A DNA stretch of 57,013 nt, taken from assembly GCA_002842205.1 (NCBI GenBank), contig PHCI01000022.1, positions 1 to 57,013 on the forward strand. The letters are read 5' to 3'. The notes under the pieces are model-generated. The model ran no database searches and had not been told where the DNA came from. It saw only the letters and a program-made list of their open reading frames with translations. Origin of the DNA: Betaproteobacteria bacterium HGW-Betaproteobacteria-3. Lineage in GTDB: Bacteria > Pseudomonadota > Gammaproteobacteria > Burkholderiales > Burkholderiaceae_C. The first letter of the stretch is position 1. The number at the start of each line of letters is the position of its first letter. Both the position numbers and the translations under genes were made by a program. This document shows positions 1 through 8,964 of the stretch, piece by piece.

Positions 1-49
1 ACAGCCCCACAAGTGCTGTCAACAGCACGGCAAAAACAAAACGGCTCAT
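1..49 (-). CDS. N-terminus of a probable secreted protein (cut by window edge)
   Basis: An ATG at 47-49 on the minus strand opens a frame that runs off the window after 16 residues, MSRFVFAVLLTALVGL. A short polar start followed by a hydrophobic run is typical of a signal peptide or membrane anchor. It lies about 100 bp downstream of gap on the same strand. Too little is visible to name a family. Confidence 0.4.
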   Translation of the reverse strand, partial: MSRFVFAVLLTALVGL

Positions 50-145
50 GGTGCTTTGTACCATGGGCCGCGGGCCGAACGGGCGGCAAACAGGGGCAGA
101 AAAAGACATCAATTGGCGACCTTCGAGGCAGATCGCCATGATGGC

Positions 146-1216
<1,071 letters not shown>

Positions 1217-3289
1217 CTATTTCTGGGCCAGCACGGCCTGCACCGTCTCGGCCACGTTCCCGGCCGTGAAGCCGAAGTGCTCGAACAGCGCCGGCGCCGG
1301 TGCCGATTCGCCATAGGTGTCGATGCCCACCACGGCGGCGCAGCCGTATTTCCACCAGCCGGCGGTGGCGCCCATCTCGACGGCGATGCGCGGCAGGCCG
1401 CGGGGCAGCACGGCATTTTTGTAATCGACCGTCTGGCGGTCAAACACGGTGGTGCTGGGCATGGAGACCACGCGCACCGCGATTTTCTTCGCCGCCAGCA
1501 GCTCCTGCGCGCGCAGCGCAAGCTGCACCTCGGAGCCGGTGGCGATGATCACCGCCTGCGCCTTTTTCTTCAGGCCCACCTCGGCCGGTTCGGCCAGCAC
1601 GTAGGCCCCGCGGCTGATCTCGCCGAGGTCGGTCTTGGGTGCGTAGGGCAGGTTCTGGCGCGACAGCAGCAGCGCCGTGGGCCGGTGGCGGTTTTCCAGC
1701 GCCACGGCCCAGGCCACGGCGGTCTCGGCGGTGTCGGCGGGGCGCCAGACGTCCAGCCCCGGAATCAGCCGCAGGCTGGCCGCGTGCTCGATCGACTGGT
1801 GGGTCGGGCCGTCTTCGCCCAGGCCGATGGAGTCGTGGGTAAACACGTGGATCACACGCTGCTTCATGAGCGCAGCCATGCGGATCGCGTTGCGGCTGTA
1901 GTCGCTGAAGGTCAGGAAGGTGCCGCCGTAGGGGATGTAGCCGCCGTGCAGGGCCACGCCGTTCATGATGGCGGCCATGCCGAACTCGCGCACGCCGTAA
2001 TTGATGTGGCGGCCGATGCAGGCCCCCGGGGTGCCGGCGGCGTCGGGGTAGGTCACCACGTCGCCCGACAAGTCCACGCGGAAGGCGGGCGTGCTCTTGG
2101 TGTTGGTCAGGTTGGAGCCGGTCAGGTCGGCGCTGCCGCCCAGCAGTTCGGGCAGGGCGGCGGTGAAGGCTTCCAGCGCAATTTGCGAGGCCTTGCGCGA
2201 GGCCACGGTTTCGGCTTTGGTGTGAGCAGCCAGCGTGGCGTCCACCGCCACCTGCGCGAATTTTTTGGGCAGATCGCCCTTCATGCGGCGGACAAACTCT
2301 TTCGCCAGTTCGGGGTGGGCCGCCTTGTAAAGCGCGAATTGCGCGTCCCACGCGGCTTCGGCGGCGCGGCCCGCGGCCTTGGCGTCCCAGGCTTCGTACA
2401 CCTCGTTGGGGATCACGAACGGCGCATGCGGCCAGCCCAGCGCTTCGCGCGTGAGGCGGATTTCTTCGGCCCCCAGCGGCTCGCCGTGGGCCTTGGCGGT
2501 GTTGGCGCGATTCGGGCTGCCGTGGCCGATGTGGGTCTTGCAAATGATGAGCGTGGGTTTGTCGGCACTGTTTTTGGCGTCGGCAATGGCGCGGTCGACC
2601 GCGGCCACGTCATGGCCGTCGATCGGGCCGATCACGTTCCAGTTGTAGGCCGCAAAGCGCAGCGCGGTGTGGTCGATGAACCAGGGGGCGACCTGGCCAT
2701 CGATCGAGATGCCGTTGTCGTCGTACAGCGCGATCAGCTTGTTGAGCTTCCAGGCACCGGCCAGCGCGCAGGCCTCGTGGCTGATGCCCTCCATCAGGCA
2801 GCCGTCGCCCAGGAACACGTAGGTGTGGTGGTCGACCACGGTGTGGCTTTCGCGGTTGAATTCGGCGGCCAGCAGCTTCTCGGCCAGCGCCATGCCCACC
2901 GCGTTGGTCACGCCCTGGCCCAGCGGCCCGGTGGTGGTTTCCACGCCGGGCGTGATGCCCACCTCAGGGTGGCCCGCCGTCTTGCTGTGCAGTTGGCGGA
3001 AGTTCTTGAGCTCGCCAATGGGCAGCTTGTAGCCCGTGAGGTGCAGCAGCGCATACAGCAGCATGGAGCCGTGGCCGTTGGAGAGCACGAAGCGGTCGCG
3101 GTTGGCCCAGTGCGGGTTGGCCGGCGAGTGCCGCAAATGGCGGCCCCACAGCGCCACCGCCATGTCGGCCATGCCCATCGGGGCGCCGGGGTGGCCGGAA
3201 TTGGCTTGCTGGACGGCGTCCATGGCAAGGGCGCGGATGGCATTGGCCATGTCGGCGTGGCGGGGGTTCGGCATTGGGGTGTTGGCCAT
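1217..3289 (-). CDS. tkt: Transketolase
   Basis: Thiamine-diphosphate enzyme that transfers two-carbon ketol units between sugar phosphates in the pentose phosphate or Calvin pathway. The 690 residues match the full-length family. Near the N-terminus [19 protein letters not shown] is the typical transketolase opening. The ThDP/Mg motif GDG is at residues 161-163 ([10 protein letters not shown]). The central pyrimidine-binding domain has [10 protein letters not shown] and [15 protein letters not shown], and the C-terminal domain carries [10 protein letters not shown]. It is upstream of gap on the minus strand in a probable tkt-gap unit. No sign of damage. Confidence 0.97.
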   Translation of the reverse strand: MANTPMPNPRHADMANAIRALAMDAVQQANSGHPGAPMGMADMAVALWGRHLRHSPANPHWANRDRFVLSNGHGSMLLYALLHLTGYKLPIGELKNFRQLHSKTAGHPEVGITPGVETTTGPLGQGVTNAVGMALAEKLLAAEFNRESHTVVDHHTYVFLGDGCLMEGISHEACALAGAWKLNKLIALYDDNGISIDGQVAPWFIDHTALRFAAYNWNVIGPIDGHDVAAVDRAIADAKNSADKPTLIICKTHIGHGSPNRANTAKAHGEPLGAEEIRLTREALGWPHAPFVIPNEVYEAWDAKAAGRAAEAAWDAQFALYKAAHPELAKEFVRRMKGDLPKKFAQVAVDATLAAHTKAETVASRKASQIALEAFTAALPELLGGSADLTGSNLTNTKSTPAFRVDLSGDVVTYPDAAGTPGACIGRHINYGVREFGMAAIMNGVALHGGYIPYGGTFLTFSDYSRNAIRMAALMKQRVIHVFTHDSIGLGEDGPTHQSIEHAASLRLIPGLDVWRPADTAETAVAWAVALENRHRPTALLLSRQNLPYAPKTDLGEISRGAYVLAEPAEVGLKKKAQAVIIATGSEVQLALRAQELLAAKKIAVRVVSMPSTTVFDRQTVDYKNAVLPRGLPRIAVEMGATAGWWKYGCAAVVGIDTYGESAPAPALFEHFGFTAGNVAETVQAVLAQK

Positions 3290-3437
3290 TCAGGCGGCTC
3301 CGGCAGGGGGACAGGACAGGGGGAAACCCTGAATTTTACCGTCCCGGGGGGCGCGGGCGGGTCAAGGGTAAGGTTTGAGCGGAGCGGCTTGACCCGGCTT
3401 GCCGGGGCAAGTCCTTTTGATTAGGAAGGGTTGGGCG

Positions 3438-3614
3438 TCACGCGGGATGCGCTGAGAACTTGACCCCGAGGGCCCGAGCAACCTTGAGAATGGTGTCGAG
3501 ACGCGGCTTTGCGCCCGGTGCGAGGGCCTTGTAAAGACTCTCTCGACCGAGGCCAGCATCTTTGGCGACTTGTGCCATGCCCTTGGCGCGAGCAACATCG
3601 CAACTCAACGCCAT
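3438..3614 (-). pseudogene. C-terminal remnant of an HigA-like addiction-module antidote protein
   Basis: A 58-codon minus-strand frame, too short for ordinary gene finders, reads through DVARAKGMAQVAKDAGL, GRESLYKALAPG and LDTILKVARALGVKF. This is the helix-turn-helix C-terminal half of the 'probable addiction module antidote' family, whose members are about 100 residues long. The N-terminal half is missing and no toxin gene is adjacent. Homology begins almost exactly at the GTTGAGT core of the attC site next to it, so the gene was probably cut there by cassette recombination or deletion. The ATG at 3612-3614 may be fortuitous, and a short product cannot be excluded. Confidence 0.72.
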
Positions 3615-3691
3615 GCATAAGCCGCGAACAAATTGCGTCGCACTTTGTGAGCCGAGCGCGCAGTGCCCTCAGATTTGATGCACTTGTTAGC
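3603..3691 (-). other. Integron attC recombination site
   Basis: Read on the minus strand, the site starts with CTAAC right at the stop codon of the upstream cassette gene and ends with GTTGAGT, a perfect GTTRRRY core. Inside these, TGCATCAA near the left end pairs with TTATGCA near the right end except for one unpaired base, the imperfect L''/L' pairing with an extrahelical base that is characteristic of attC. The middle carries a further self-complementary stretch (GCACT/AGTGC). Length, orientation and position just after a small ORF fit a cassette recombination site. The left R'' box has one mismatch to consensus. Confidence 0.7.
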
Positions 3692-3993
3692 TATTCTGTA
3701 GGTCTTTGCGCTCTTCGCTTTTCTCTGAGCCACGTTGAGATTGCGGCGACTATGAACAATGCTCCGACCGAGAACATTGCTGCCGGAATTCCGTGCGGAC
3801 CGAGCGCTTCGTACAGAGAGCGGTACAGCCATGACCACCTGCCCGTGAAGGGCGGCACATCGGGACGAACCCATTTCATGCCGCCCACGATCAACAGGAC
3901 CGCACCAATCCCGGCCCACGCATTGGCTTTCTCAGTAGGGGTGAAAGGCCTGCGCCAGTGGTCGTGATCAGGTTGTCCGCGAAAGAGTTTCAT
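3691..3993 (-). CDS. Small membrane protein encoded by an integron-type gene cassette
   Basis: A 100-residue product of unknown function. It has a charged N-terminus and two hydrophobic segments, around residues 26-41 (AWAGIGAVLLIVGG) and 69-87 (IPAAMFSVGALFIVAAIS), with a basic C-terminal tail (REKRRAQR), consistent with a two-pass inner-membrane protein. The layout is that of a mobile cassette: the ATG is six bases inside the left recombination boundary and the TAG stop touches the attC. The first about 24 residues are rich in His, Arg and Pro. I recognise no family. It lies between an integrase stub and an attC site, so it was probably acquired horizontally. Confidence 0.65.
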   Translation of the reverse strand: MKLFRGQPDHDHWRRPFTPTEKANAWAGIGAVLLIVGGMKWVRPDVPPFTGRWSWLYRSLYEALGPHGIPAAMFSVGALFIVAAISTWLREKRRAQRPTE

Positions 3994-3998
3994 CTGAT

Positions 3999-4056
3999 GG
4001 CTAAGGTGAAAATGAGCGGGCGCCGTCGGCGCTCCAATCGACTGGCATGTTATCTC
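3999..4056 (-). other. Second, degenerate attC-like (or attI-derived) site
   Basis: On the minus strand TAACATGCCAGTCGATTGG is followed by the hairpin GCGCCGACGGCGC and then CTCATTTTCACCTTAGCC. The TAAC start, a central hairpin and a TTAGCC end six bases before the cassette ATG are the layout of an attC of about 55 bp. The right core reads CTTAGCC instead of GTTRRRY, so it may be a decayed or hybrid site. It sits between the integrase remnant and the cassette gene, where the cassette boundary is expected. Confidence 0.45.
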
Positions 4057-4084
4057 TCATCGCGAAGACCTCTGTCTGAACCAG

Positions 4085-4237
4085 TTTGCAACAGCCTCCC
4101 ACCTGCTGCAAAGCGGCTATAACATCCGCACCGTGCATGCGCTTCTGGGCCATGCCGATGTGACCACCACCATGATTTACACCCACATGTTGAACCAAGG
4201 CGAGCGTGGCGTCGCCATTCCGCTGGACGCTCTGTGA
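4085..4237 (+). pseudogene. intI: 3' remnant of an integron integrase (IntI, tyrosine recombinase)
   Basis: About 50 codons on the plus strand read [33 protein letters not shown] and [12 protein letters not shown] before a TGA. This is the C-terminus of IntI recombinases: the LLGH box and the catalytic Tyr in TMIYTH are kept. Everything upstream, including the first catalytic Arg, the Arg of the HxxR box and the IntI-specific insertion, is absent, so the gene cannot be functional. Its missing 5' end faces the cassettes, which lie on the opposite strand, exactly the divergent arrangement of an integron. Its TGA overlaps the GTG start of the next gene. Confidence 0.75.
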
Positions 4238-5010
4238 CGACCCCCACGCACCCCCGCCCCGCCCAGGCCCTGCTGCTGGCCGCTGGCCGCGGCGAGCGCA
4301 TGCGCCCTCTGACCGACACCTGCCCCAAGCCGCTGCTGGCCGTGCAGGGCAAGCCGCTGCTGCAGTGGCATCTGGAGGCGCTGGCCCGCGGCGGCTTTCA
4401 TGACGTGGTGGTCAACACCGCCTGGCTGGAACCCCAATTTATAAGCTATTTTGGCATTGAGCCCCCGTCAGATGGTCATAGTTTGCTATCAATACATGAC
4501 TCTGCGGTGCCCATGCACGTGCGCCTCTCGCGCGAAGGCCATGACTTCGGCCGCGCCCTGGAAACCGCGGGGGGCATCGCCCGCGCGCTGCCGCTGCTGG
4601 ACGAGGTGTTCTGGGTGCTCGCGGGCGACGTGTTCACGCCGGGCTTCGTGTTCACGCAGGACCGCGTGGCGCGCTTTGCCGCCAGCGGCCGGCTGGCCCA
4701 CCTGTGGCTGGTGCCCAACCCGCCGCACCATCCCGGCGGCGACTTCGGGTTGTCCCCCGCCGGGCTGGCCTTGAACCACGCGCCCGAGCGCTTCACCTAC
4801 TCCACCATTGGCCTGTACCGCCGCGCCCTGTTTGAAGCCCCGCACTGCACGCTGCCACCCGGCAACCCCGGCGGGATTTCCGCCCCGCTGGCCCCGCTGC
4901 TGCGCGCGGCGATGGACAATGGCCTGGTGAGCGCCGAGCTGTATACCGGCGCCTGGACCGATGTGGGCACGCCCGCGCGGCTGGCCGAGTTGAATGCACC
5001 GCACTCTTGA
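4234..5010 (+). CDS. murU: N-acetylmuramate 1-phosphate uridylyltransferase-like nucleotidyltransferase
   Basis: Likely makes UDP-MurNAc from MurNAc-1-phosphate in peptidoglycan recycling. It works after AmgK, which is encoded 25 kb away in this window. The 258-residue protein has the nucleotidyltransferase signature [20 protein letters not shown] from about residue 13 and the metal-binding LAGDVF region near 130. The GTG start at 4234 is the first in frame and overlaps the integrase stub's stop. Residues about 68-87 ([19 protein letters not shown]) are encoded by an interspersed repeat that seems to have inserted in frame between two conserved blocks. A general sugar-phosphate nucleotidyltransferase is the alternative. 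Confidence 0.82.
   Translation: MTTPTHPRPAQALLLAAGRGERMRPLTDTCPKPLLAVQGKPLLQWHLEALARGGFHDVVVNTAWLEPQFISYFGIEPPSDGHSLLSIHDSAVPMHVRLSREGHDFGRALETAGGIARALPLLDEVFWVLAGDVFTPGFVFTQDRVARFAASGRLAHLWLVPNPPHHPGGDFGLSPAGLALNHAPERFTYSTIGLYRRALFEAPHCTLPPGNPGGISAPLAPLLRAAMDNGLVSAELYTGAWTDVGTPARLAELNAPHS
4460..4494 (-). repeat. Family A interspersed repeat inside murU
   Basis: Reverse-oriented copy (AGCCCCCGTCAGATGGTCAT, then AGTTTGCTAT). It is read in frame by murU as [12 protein letters not shown]. The same 30-base core is found at ten other places in the window. Confidence 0.8.
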
Positions 5011-5032
5011 ATCCCCGAAAAGCCAAACTGCC

Positions 5033-6430
5033 ATGACCCAAGCCACTGCCACTTCCATCTACGCCGCGCGCCGCGCCCGCGTCGCCGCTGCCCTGGGGCA
5101 AGACGGCATTGCCATCGTGCCCACCGCGCCCGAACGCCAGCGCAACCGCGACAGCGACTTCCTGTTCCGGCACGACAGCTACTTCTATTACCTCACCGGG
5201 TTCACCGAGCCGCACGCCTGGCTGGTGATCACCGGCGACGGCCGCAGCACGCTGTTCTGCCAACCGAAAGATCTGGAACGCGAGATCTGGGACGGCTACC
5301 GGCTGGGCCCCGACGCCGCCCCCGCCGCACTGGGTGTGGACGCCGCGCTGCCCGTGGGCGAGCTGGACACCCGGCTGCCCAAACTGCTCGAGAACCGCGA
5401 CGTGGTCTGGTACCCGTTTGCCATCCATCCGGGGCTGGAAGCCCGGGTGGGCGGCTGGCTCAACCCGGTGCGCGCGCGCGTGCGCTACGGCGCGCTGTGC
5501 CCCGAGCAGCAACGCGACCTGTGCGGCGTGCTCGATGAAATGCGCCTGGTGAAAGACGCGCACGAGCAGGACCTCATGCGCCGCGCCGCGCAGATCAGCG
5601 CGCGCGCCCACGTGCGCGCCATGCGCCTGAGCGCGCGCATGCTGCGCGAGGGCCAGGACGTGCGCGAATACCACCTCGACGCCGAGCTGCTGCACGAGTT
5701 CCGCCTGGGCGGCTCGCAGTACCCGGCCTATGGCTCCATCGTCGCGGCCGGGGCCAACGCCTGTGTGCTGCACTACCGCGCCGACGCCGCCCCCGTGCGC
5801 GCGGGCGAGCTGGTGCTGATCGACGCCGGTTGCGAGCTCGACGGCTATGCGTCCGACATCACCCGCACCTTCCCGGCCAACGGCACTTTCACCGGCCCGC
5901 AGCGCACGCTGTACGCGCTCGTGCTGGCCAGCCAGGAAGCGGCGGCGGCGGCCACCAAGCCGGGCGCGCGCTTCACCGACCCGCACGACGCGGCCGTGAA
6001 AGTGCTGGCGCAGGGCATGCTGGACGTCGGCCTGCTGGACCGCAACAAGGTGGGCGGCCTGGACGACGTGATCGAAAAACGCGCGTACTTCCAGTTCTAC
6101 ATGCACCGCACCGGCCACTGGCTGGGCATGGACGTTCACGACTGCGGCGGCTATGTGGAGCCGGCCGAAGTGGGCCAGACCAGCGAGCGCAAGGACGCCC
6201 TCACCGGCGAGACCATCGTCAACCGCCCGGCGCGCATCCTCCACCCCGGCATGGTGCTCACGCTCGAACCGGGCCTCTACGTGCGCCCCGCCGAAGGCGT
6301 GCCCGAGGCGTTCCACCACATCGGCATCCGCATCGAAGACGACGCCATCGTCAACGCCACCGGCTGCGAACTCATCAGCCGCGGGGTGCCGGTGAAGGCC
6401 GATGAGATCGAGGCACTGATGCGCGGCTGA
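5033..6430 (+). CDS. pepP: Xaa-Pro aminopeptidase (aminopeptidase P)
   Basis: Cytosolic dimetal peptidase that removes an N-terminal residue preceding proline. The 465-residue product has an N-terminal creatinase-like domain with DSDFLFRHDSYFYYLTGF, then the pita-bread metallopeptidase fold. The metal ligands are visible in order: Asp in LIDAGCELDGYASDITRTF, His in HRTGHWLGMDVHDCG, Glu in LTLEPGLY and Glu in GIRIEDD. The start MTQATATSIY at 5033 is preferred because the longer frame overlaps the end of murU. It follows murU by 22 bp and is probably cotranscribed with it. Confidence 0.93.
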   Translation: MTQATATSIYAARRARVAAALGQDGIAIVPTAPERQRNRDSDFLFRHDSYFYYLTGFTEPHAWLVITGDGRSTLFCQPKDLEREIWDGYRLGPDAAPAALGVDAALPVGELDTRLPKLLENRDVVWYPFAIHPGLEARVGGWLNPVRARVRYGALCPEQQRDLCGVLDEMRLVKDAHEQDLMRRAAQISARAHVRAMRLSARMLREGQDVREYHLDAELLHEFRLGGSQYPAYGSIVAAGANACVLHYRADAAPVRAGELVLIDAGCELDGYASDITRTFPANGTFTGPQRTLYALVLASQEAAAAATKPGARFTDPHDAAVKVLAQGMLDVGLLDRNKVGGLDDVIEKRAYFQFYMHRTGHWLGMDVHDCGGYVEPAEVGQTSERKDALTGETIVNRPARILHPGMVLTLEPGLYVRPAEGVPEAFHHIGIRIEDDAIVNATGCELISRGVPVKADEIEALMRG

Positions 6431-6441
6431 GCCGCCAACGC

Positions 6442-7665
6442 TCAGGCGGCGTCAACCGCGAACTGCAGGCCCGCCCTTTCCTGCAGCCGCCGCACCAGCG
6501 TCAGCCCCATGGCCGCGCCCGGCGTCCAGACGCCACCGGGCGTCATGGTGCGGTCCACGTCCTGCAGCAGGCACAGCGCGCTCTCGCTGATCAATTTGCA
6601 GGTCGAGCCGTAGCCCGGGTCGCGGTCGCCCCGGACGGTGGCGCGCAGCGTCTGGCCGCTGGCGGTCTGGCCCACAAACACCACCTCATAGCGCCCGCTG
6701 TCGCGTTGCGCCTGGCCCGGACCCTGGCCCGGCTGCGGCAGCACAAAACGGCGGATCAAGGCCCGCGCGGGGGCCAGGCGCAGCAGCCAGTCCTGAAGAC
6801 GTGCGGTGCGCGCCAGGGCCCTGGCCCGGCGCTCGCCCGCGGCGCCGGTGCCCGTCAACATGCGCTCGCTGTAAGTGAAGTCGCGGCCCCACGGGTGCCC
6901 GCGCAGGGCGTGGGTGCGGTGCACGTTCTTGGTGTTGATGGGGGCCATCACGAACGGGCCGGTCCACGACTGCGCCAGGTCGTCCCAGGCGGCAGTGCGG
7001 TCGTCGGGCTGCGGCGGGCCGCGAAAACCCGGCGTGAGCGCAAACGGGTCCACCAGCGTGCGCGCCAGCGCCGCGTCGCGCCCCGCGGCCTCCAGCGTGG
7101 CGATCAGGCTGGCGGCCGTGCCGCCCGAAAAGCCGCCTTTCATGACCTTCACCCGGCCGTGCACCCGCACCAGCGGCGCGCCCAGCCGGGCCTGCGCCTG
7201 GCCCTGCAGAAACACCACGCCCAGGTCAAACGGGATCGAGTCAAACCCGCACGAAAACACGATGCGCGCGCCCGAAGCCGCCGCCGGGCCTTGAAGGCGC
7301 GGGATCATCTGCGCCATCCAGCCCGGCTCGCCACACAGGTCCACATAGTCGGTGCCCGCCCGGGCGCAGGCGCTGACCAGCGCCTCACCGTGCCGCTGGT
7401 AGGGCCCGACGGTGGTGATGACCACGCGGGCCTGCGCCACCAGCGCGGCCAGCGCGGCGCCATCCCGGGCGTCGGCCACCAGCAGGGGCAGCGCGGCGTC
7501 AATGCCCAGGGCGTCGCGCACCTGGGTGAGCCTGGCCAGGCTGCGCCCGGCCATCGCCCAGGCGAGGTCCCCGCCCACACCGTACGCGGTGCTCAGGTAT
7601 TCGGCCACCAGCCGACCGGTGAACCCGGTGGCGCCAAACACGATCACGTCGAACTTTCGCTGCAT
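6442..7665 (-). CDS. Saccharopine dehydrogenase-like NAD(P)-binding protein
   Basis: A 407-residue protein with an N-terminal Rossmann motif (VIVFGATGFTGRLVAEYL, residues 8-25) and the layout of the saccharopine dehydrogenase/trans-acting enoyl reductase family: GPYQRHGEALVSACARAGTD near residue 95, then a central region with FSCGFDSIPFDLGV. Members are poorly characterised; lysine synthesis is not implied, and lipid or polyketide double-bond reduction is known for mycobacterial relatives. It is convergent with pepP (12 bp between stops) and divergent from the sugar kinase gene. Substrate unknown. Confidence 0.8.
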   Translation of the reverse strand: MQRKFDVIVFGATGFTGRLVAEYLSTAYGVGGDLAWAMAGRSLARLTQVRDALGIDAALPLLVADARDGAALAALVAQARVVITTVGPYQRHGEALVSACARAGTDYVDLCGEPGWMAQMIPRLQGPAAASGARIVFSCGFDSIPFDLGVVFLQGQAQARLGAPLVRVHGRVKVMKGGFSGGTAASLIATLEAAGRDAALARTLVDPFALTPGFRGPPQPDDRTAAWDDLAQSWTGPFVMAPINTKNVHRTHALRGHPWGRDFTYSERMLTGTGAAGERRARALARTARLQDWLLRLAPARALIRRFVLPQPGQGPGQAQRDSGRYEVVFVGQTASGQTLRATVRGDRDPGYGSTCKLISESALCLLQDVDRTMTPGGVWTPGAAMGLTLVRRLQERAGLQFAVDAA

Positions 7666-7738
7666 GGCCGATCGTCGCAGAATTCACAACCGCGCGGCAA
7701 GCGCCTACGATGTCCGTTGCCACGCCCACCATCCACCC

Positions 7739-8680
7739 ATGCCCGACATCCTGACGCTCACCATGAACCCCGCGCTGGACGTGTGGACGTCCACCGAAAG
7801 GGTGACCGGCACGCACAAGCTGCGTTGCTCGGCCGCGCAGTGGCACCCGGGCGGGGGCGGCATCAACGTGGCCCGCGTGCTGCGGCGCCTGGGCAGCGAT
7901 TGCCTGGCGCTGTATCTGGCCGGCGGCATGACGGGCCAGCGCCTGACGCAGCTGCTGGAGGCCGAGCAGGTGCCGCGCCAATGCATCGACATTGCCGGCG
8001 AGACCCGCGAGAGCTTTTCGGTGCATGAGCGGGCCAGCGGCCTGGATTACCGCTTTGTATTGCCCGGGCCCACGCTGCGCCCGCACGAGTGGGACGCCTG
8101 CATCGCCTACCTGCGTGCACTCGCCCCGGCGCCGCGCTACCTGGTCGTCAGCGGCAGCCTGCCGCCCGGCGCGCCGCGCGATCTCCATGCGCAGCTGGCG
8201 CGGCTCGCCCGCGCCAGCGGCAGCCGGCTGGTGGTGGACACTTCGGGCCCGGCGCTGGCCGCAGCGCTGGAAGAGGGCGTGTACCTGATCAAGCCCAGCC
8301 TGCGCGAATTGCGCGAACTGACCGGCCAGCCGCTCACGCACGAGCCGCAATGGCTGGCGGCGGCGCAGCAGATCGTGTGCGACGGCCGCGCCGAGATGGT
8401 GGCACTGTCACTGGGTGCGCAGGGCGCGGTGCTGGTGTCGCGCGACGCGACGGTGCGCGCCCAGGGCCTTGCCGTGCCGGTCGCCAGCACGATCGGCGCC
8501 GGCGACAGTTTTCTGGGCGGACTGCTCTGGGCGCTGTCCCGGGCCATGCCGCTCGAGCAGGCCTTGCGCCAGGCCATGGCGGCGGGCGCCGCAGCGTTGC
8601 TGGGCCCCGGCACGGCACTGTGCCAGGCCACCGATGTGGCGCGGCTGCGCGACGAGGTTCGGCTCACACGCCTGGGCTGA
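7739..8680 (+). CDS. pfkB: PfkB-family hexose kinase (1-phosphofructokinase/6-phosphofructokinase II type)
   Basis: An ATP-dependent ribokinase-fold sugar-phosphate kinase of 313 residues. The N-terminus MPDILTLTMNPALDVWTS is typical of 1-phosphofructokinase, 6-phosphofructokinase II and tagatose-6-phosphate kinase. GGGGINVARVLRRLG near residue 38 is the sugar-binding PfkB signature 1. GAGDSFLGGLLWAL near residue 255 is signature 2, with the catalytic Asp in GAGDS. The start is the first ATG with good N-terminal homology. Motifs alone do not fix the substrate; fructose phosphate is the best guess. Confidence 0.85.
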   Translation: MPDILTLTMNPALDVWTSTERVTGTHKLRCSAAQWHPGGGGINVARVLRRLGSDCLALYLAGGMTGQRLTQLLEAEQVPRQCIDIAGETRESFSVHERASGLDYRFVLPGPTLRPHEWDACIAYLRALAPAPRYLVVSGSLPPGAPRDLHAQLARLARASGSRLVVDTSGPALAAALEEGVYLIKPSLRELRELTGQPLTHEPQWLAAAQQIVCDGRAEMVALSLGAQGAVLVSRDATVRAQGLAVPVASTIGAGDSFLGGLLWALSRAMPLEQALRQAMAAGAAALLGPGTALCQATDVARLRDEVRLTRLG

Positions 8681-8736
8681 TGGGCTGCGCACTGCGCGCA
8701 GGGTCGCAAGCATGACATGAGGGTGGAATTACCCGG

Positions 8737-8794
8737 TTGACGACCCCTTTGGCGCGTCCAACAATAGGCTCGCCCGACAAGCCATCGGGCGAGC
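8737..8794 (+). promoter_or_regulatory. Candidate promoter and inverted repeat ahead of the ABC importer operon
   Basis: TTGACG at 8737-8742 and ACAATA at 8761-8766 are spaced 18 bp, like a sigma-70 promoter. A perfect 10-bp inverted repeat, GCTCGCCCGA at 8768-8777 and TCGGGCGAGC at 8785-8794, starts immediately after it and could be an operator or an mRNA hairpin. No regulator gene is adjacent. Confidence 0.4.
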
Positions 8795-8964
8795 AAGGAG
8801 AGCCCCCTGAACGCCAGAACCCCGGTTGGCATCGCGCCGCCCTCAGTGTTGCCACTGGAATCACCGCCTCGCACCCGTGGCGCCAGTGCGTTGCGGCATG
8901 TCCGGGCTCGACATGGCCGCACCCCTCGTGCAAGCCCACTGATTTTTCAACGAAGGAGACACCC

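Noticed and set aside
4793-6319. 508-codon minus-strand frame over pepP
   Set aside because: Antisense shadow of a gene with all metal-ligand motifs.
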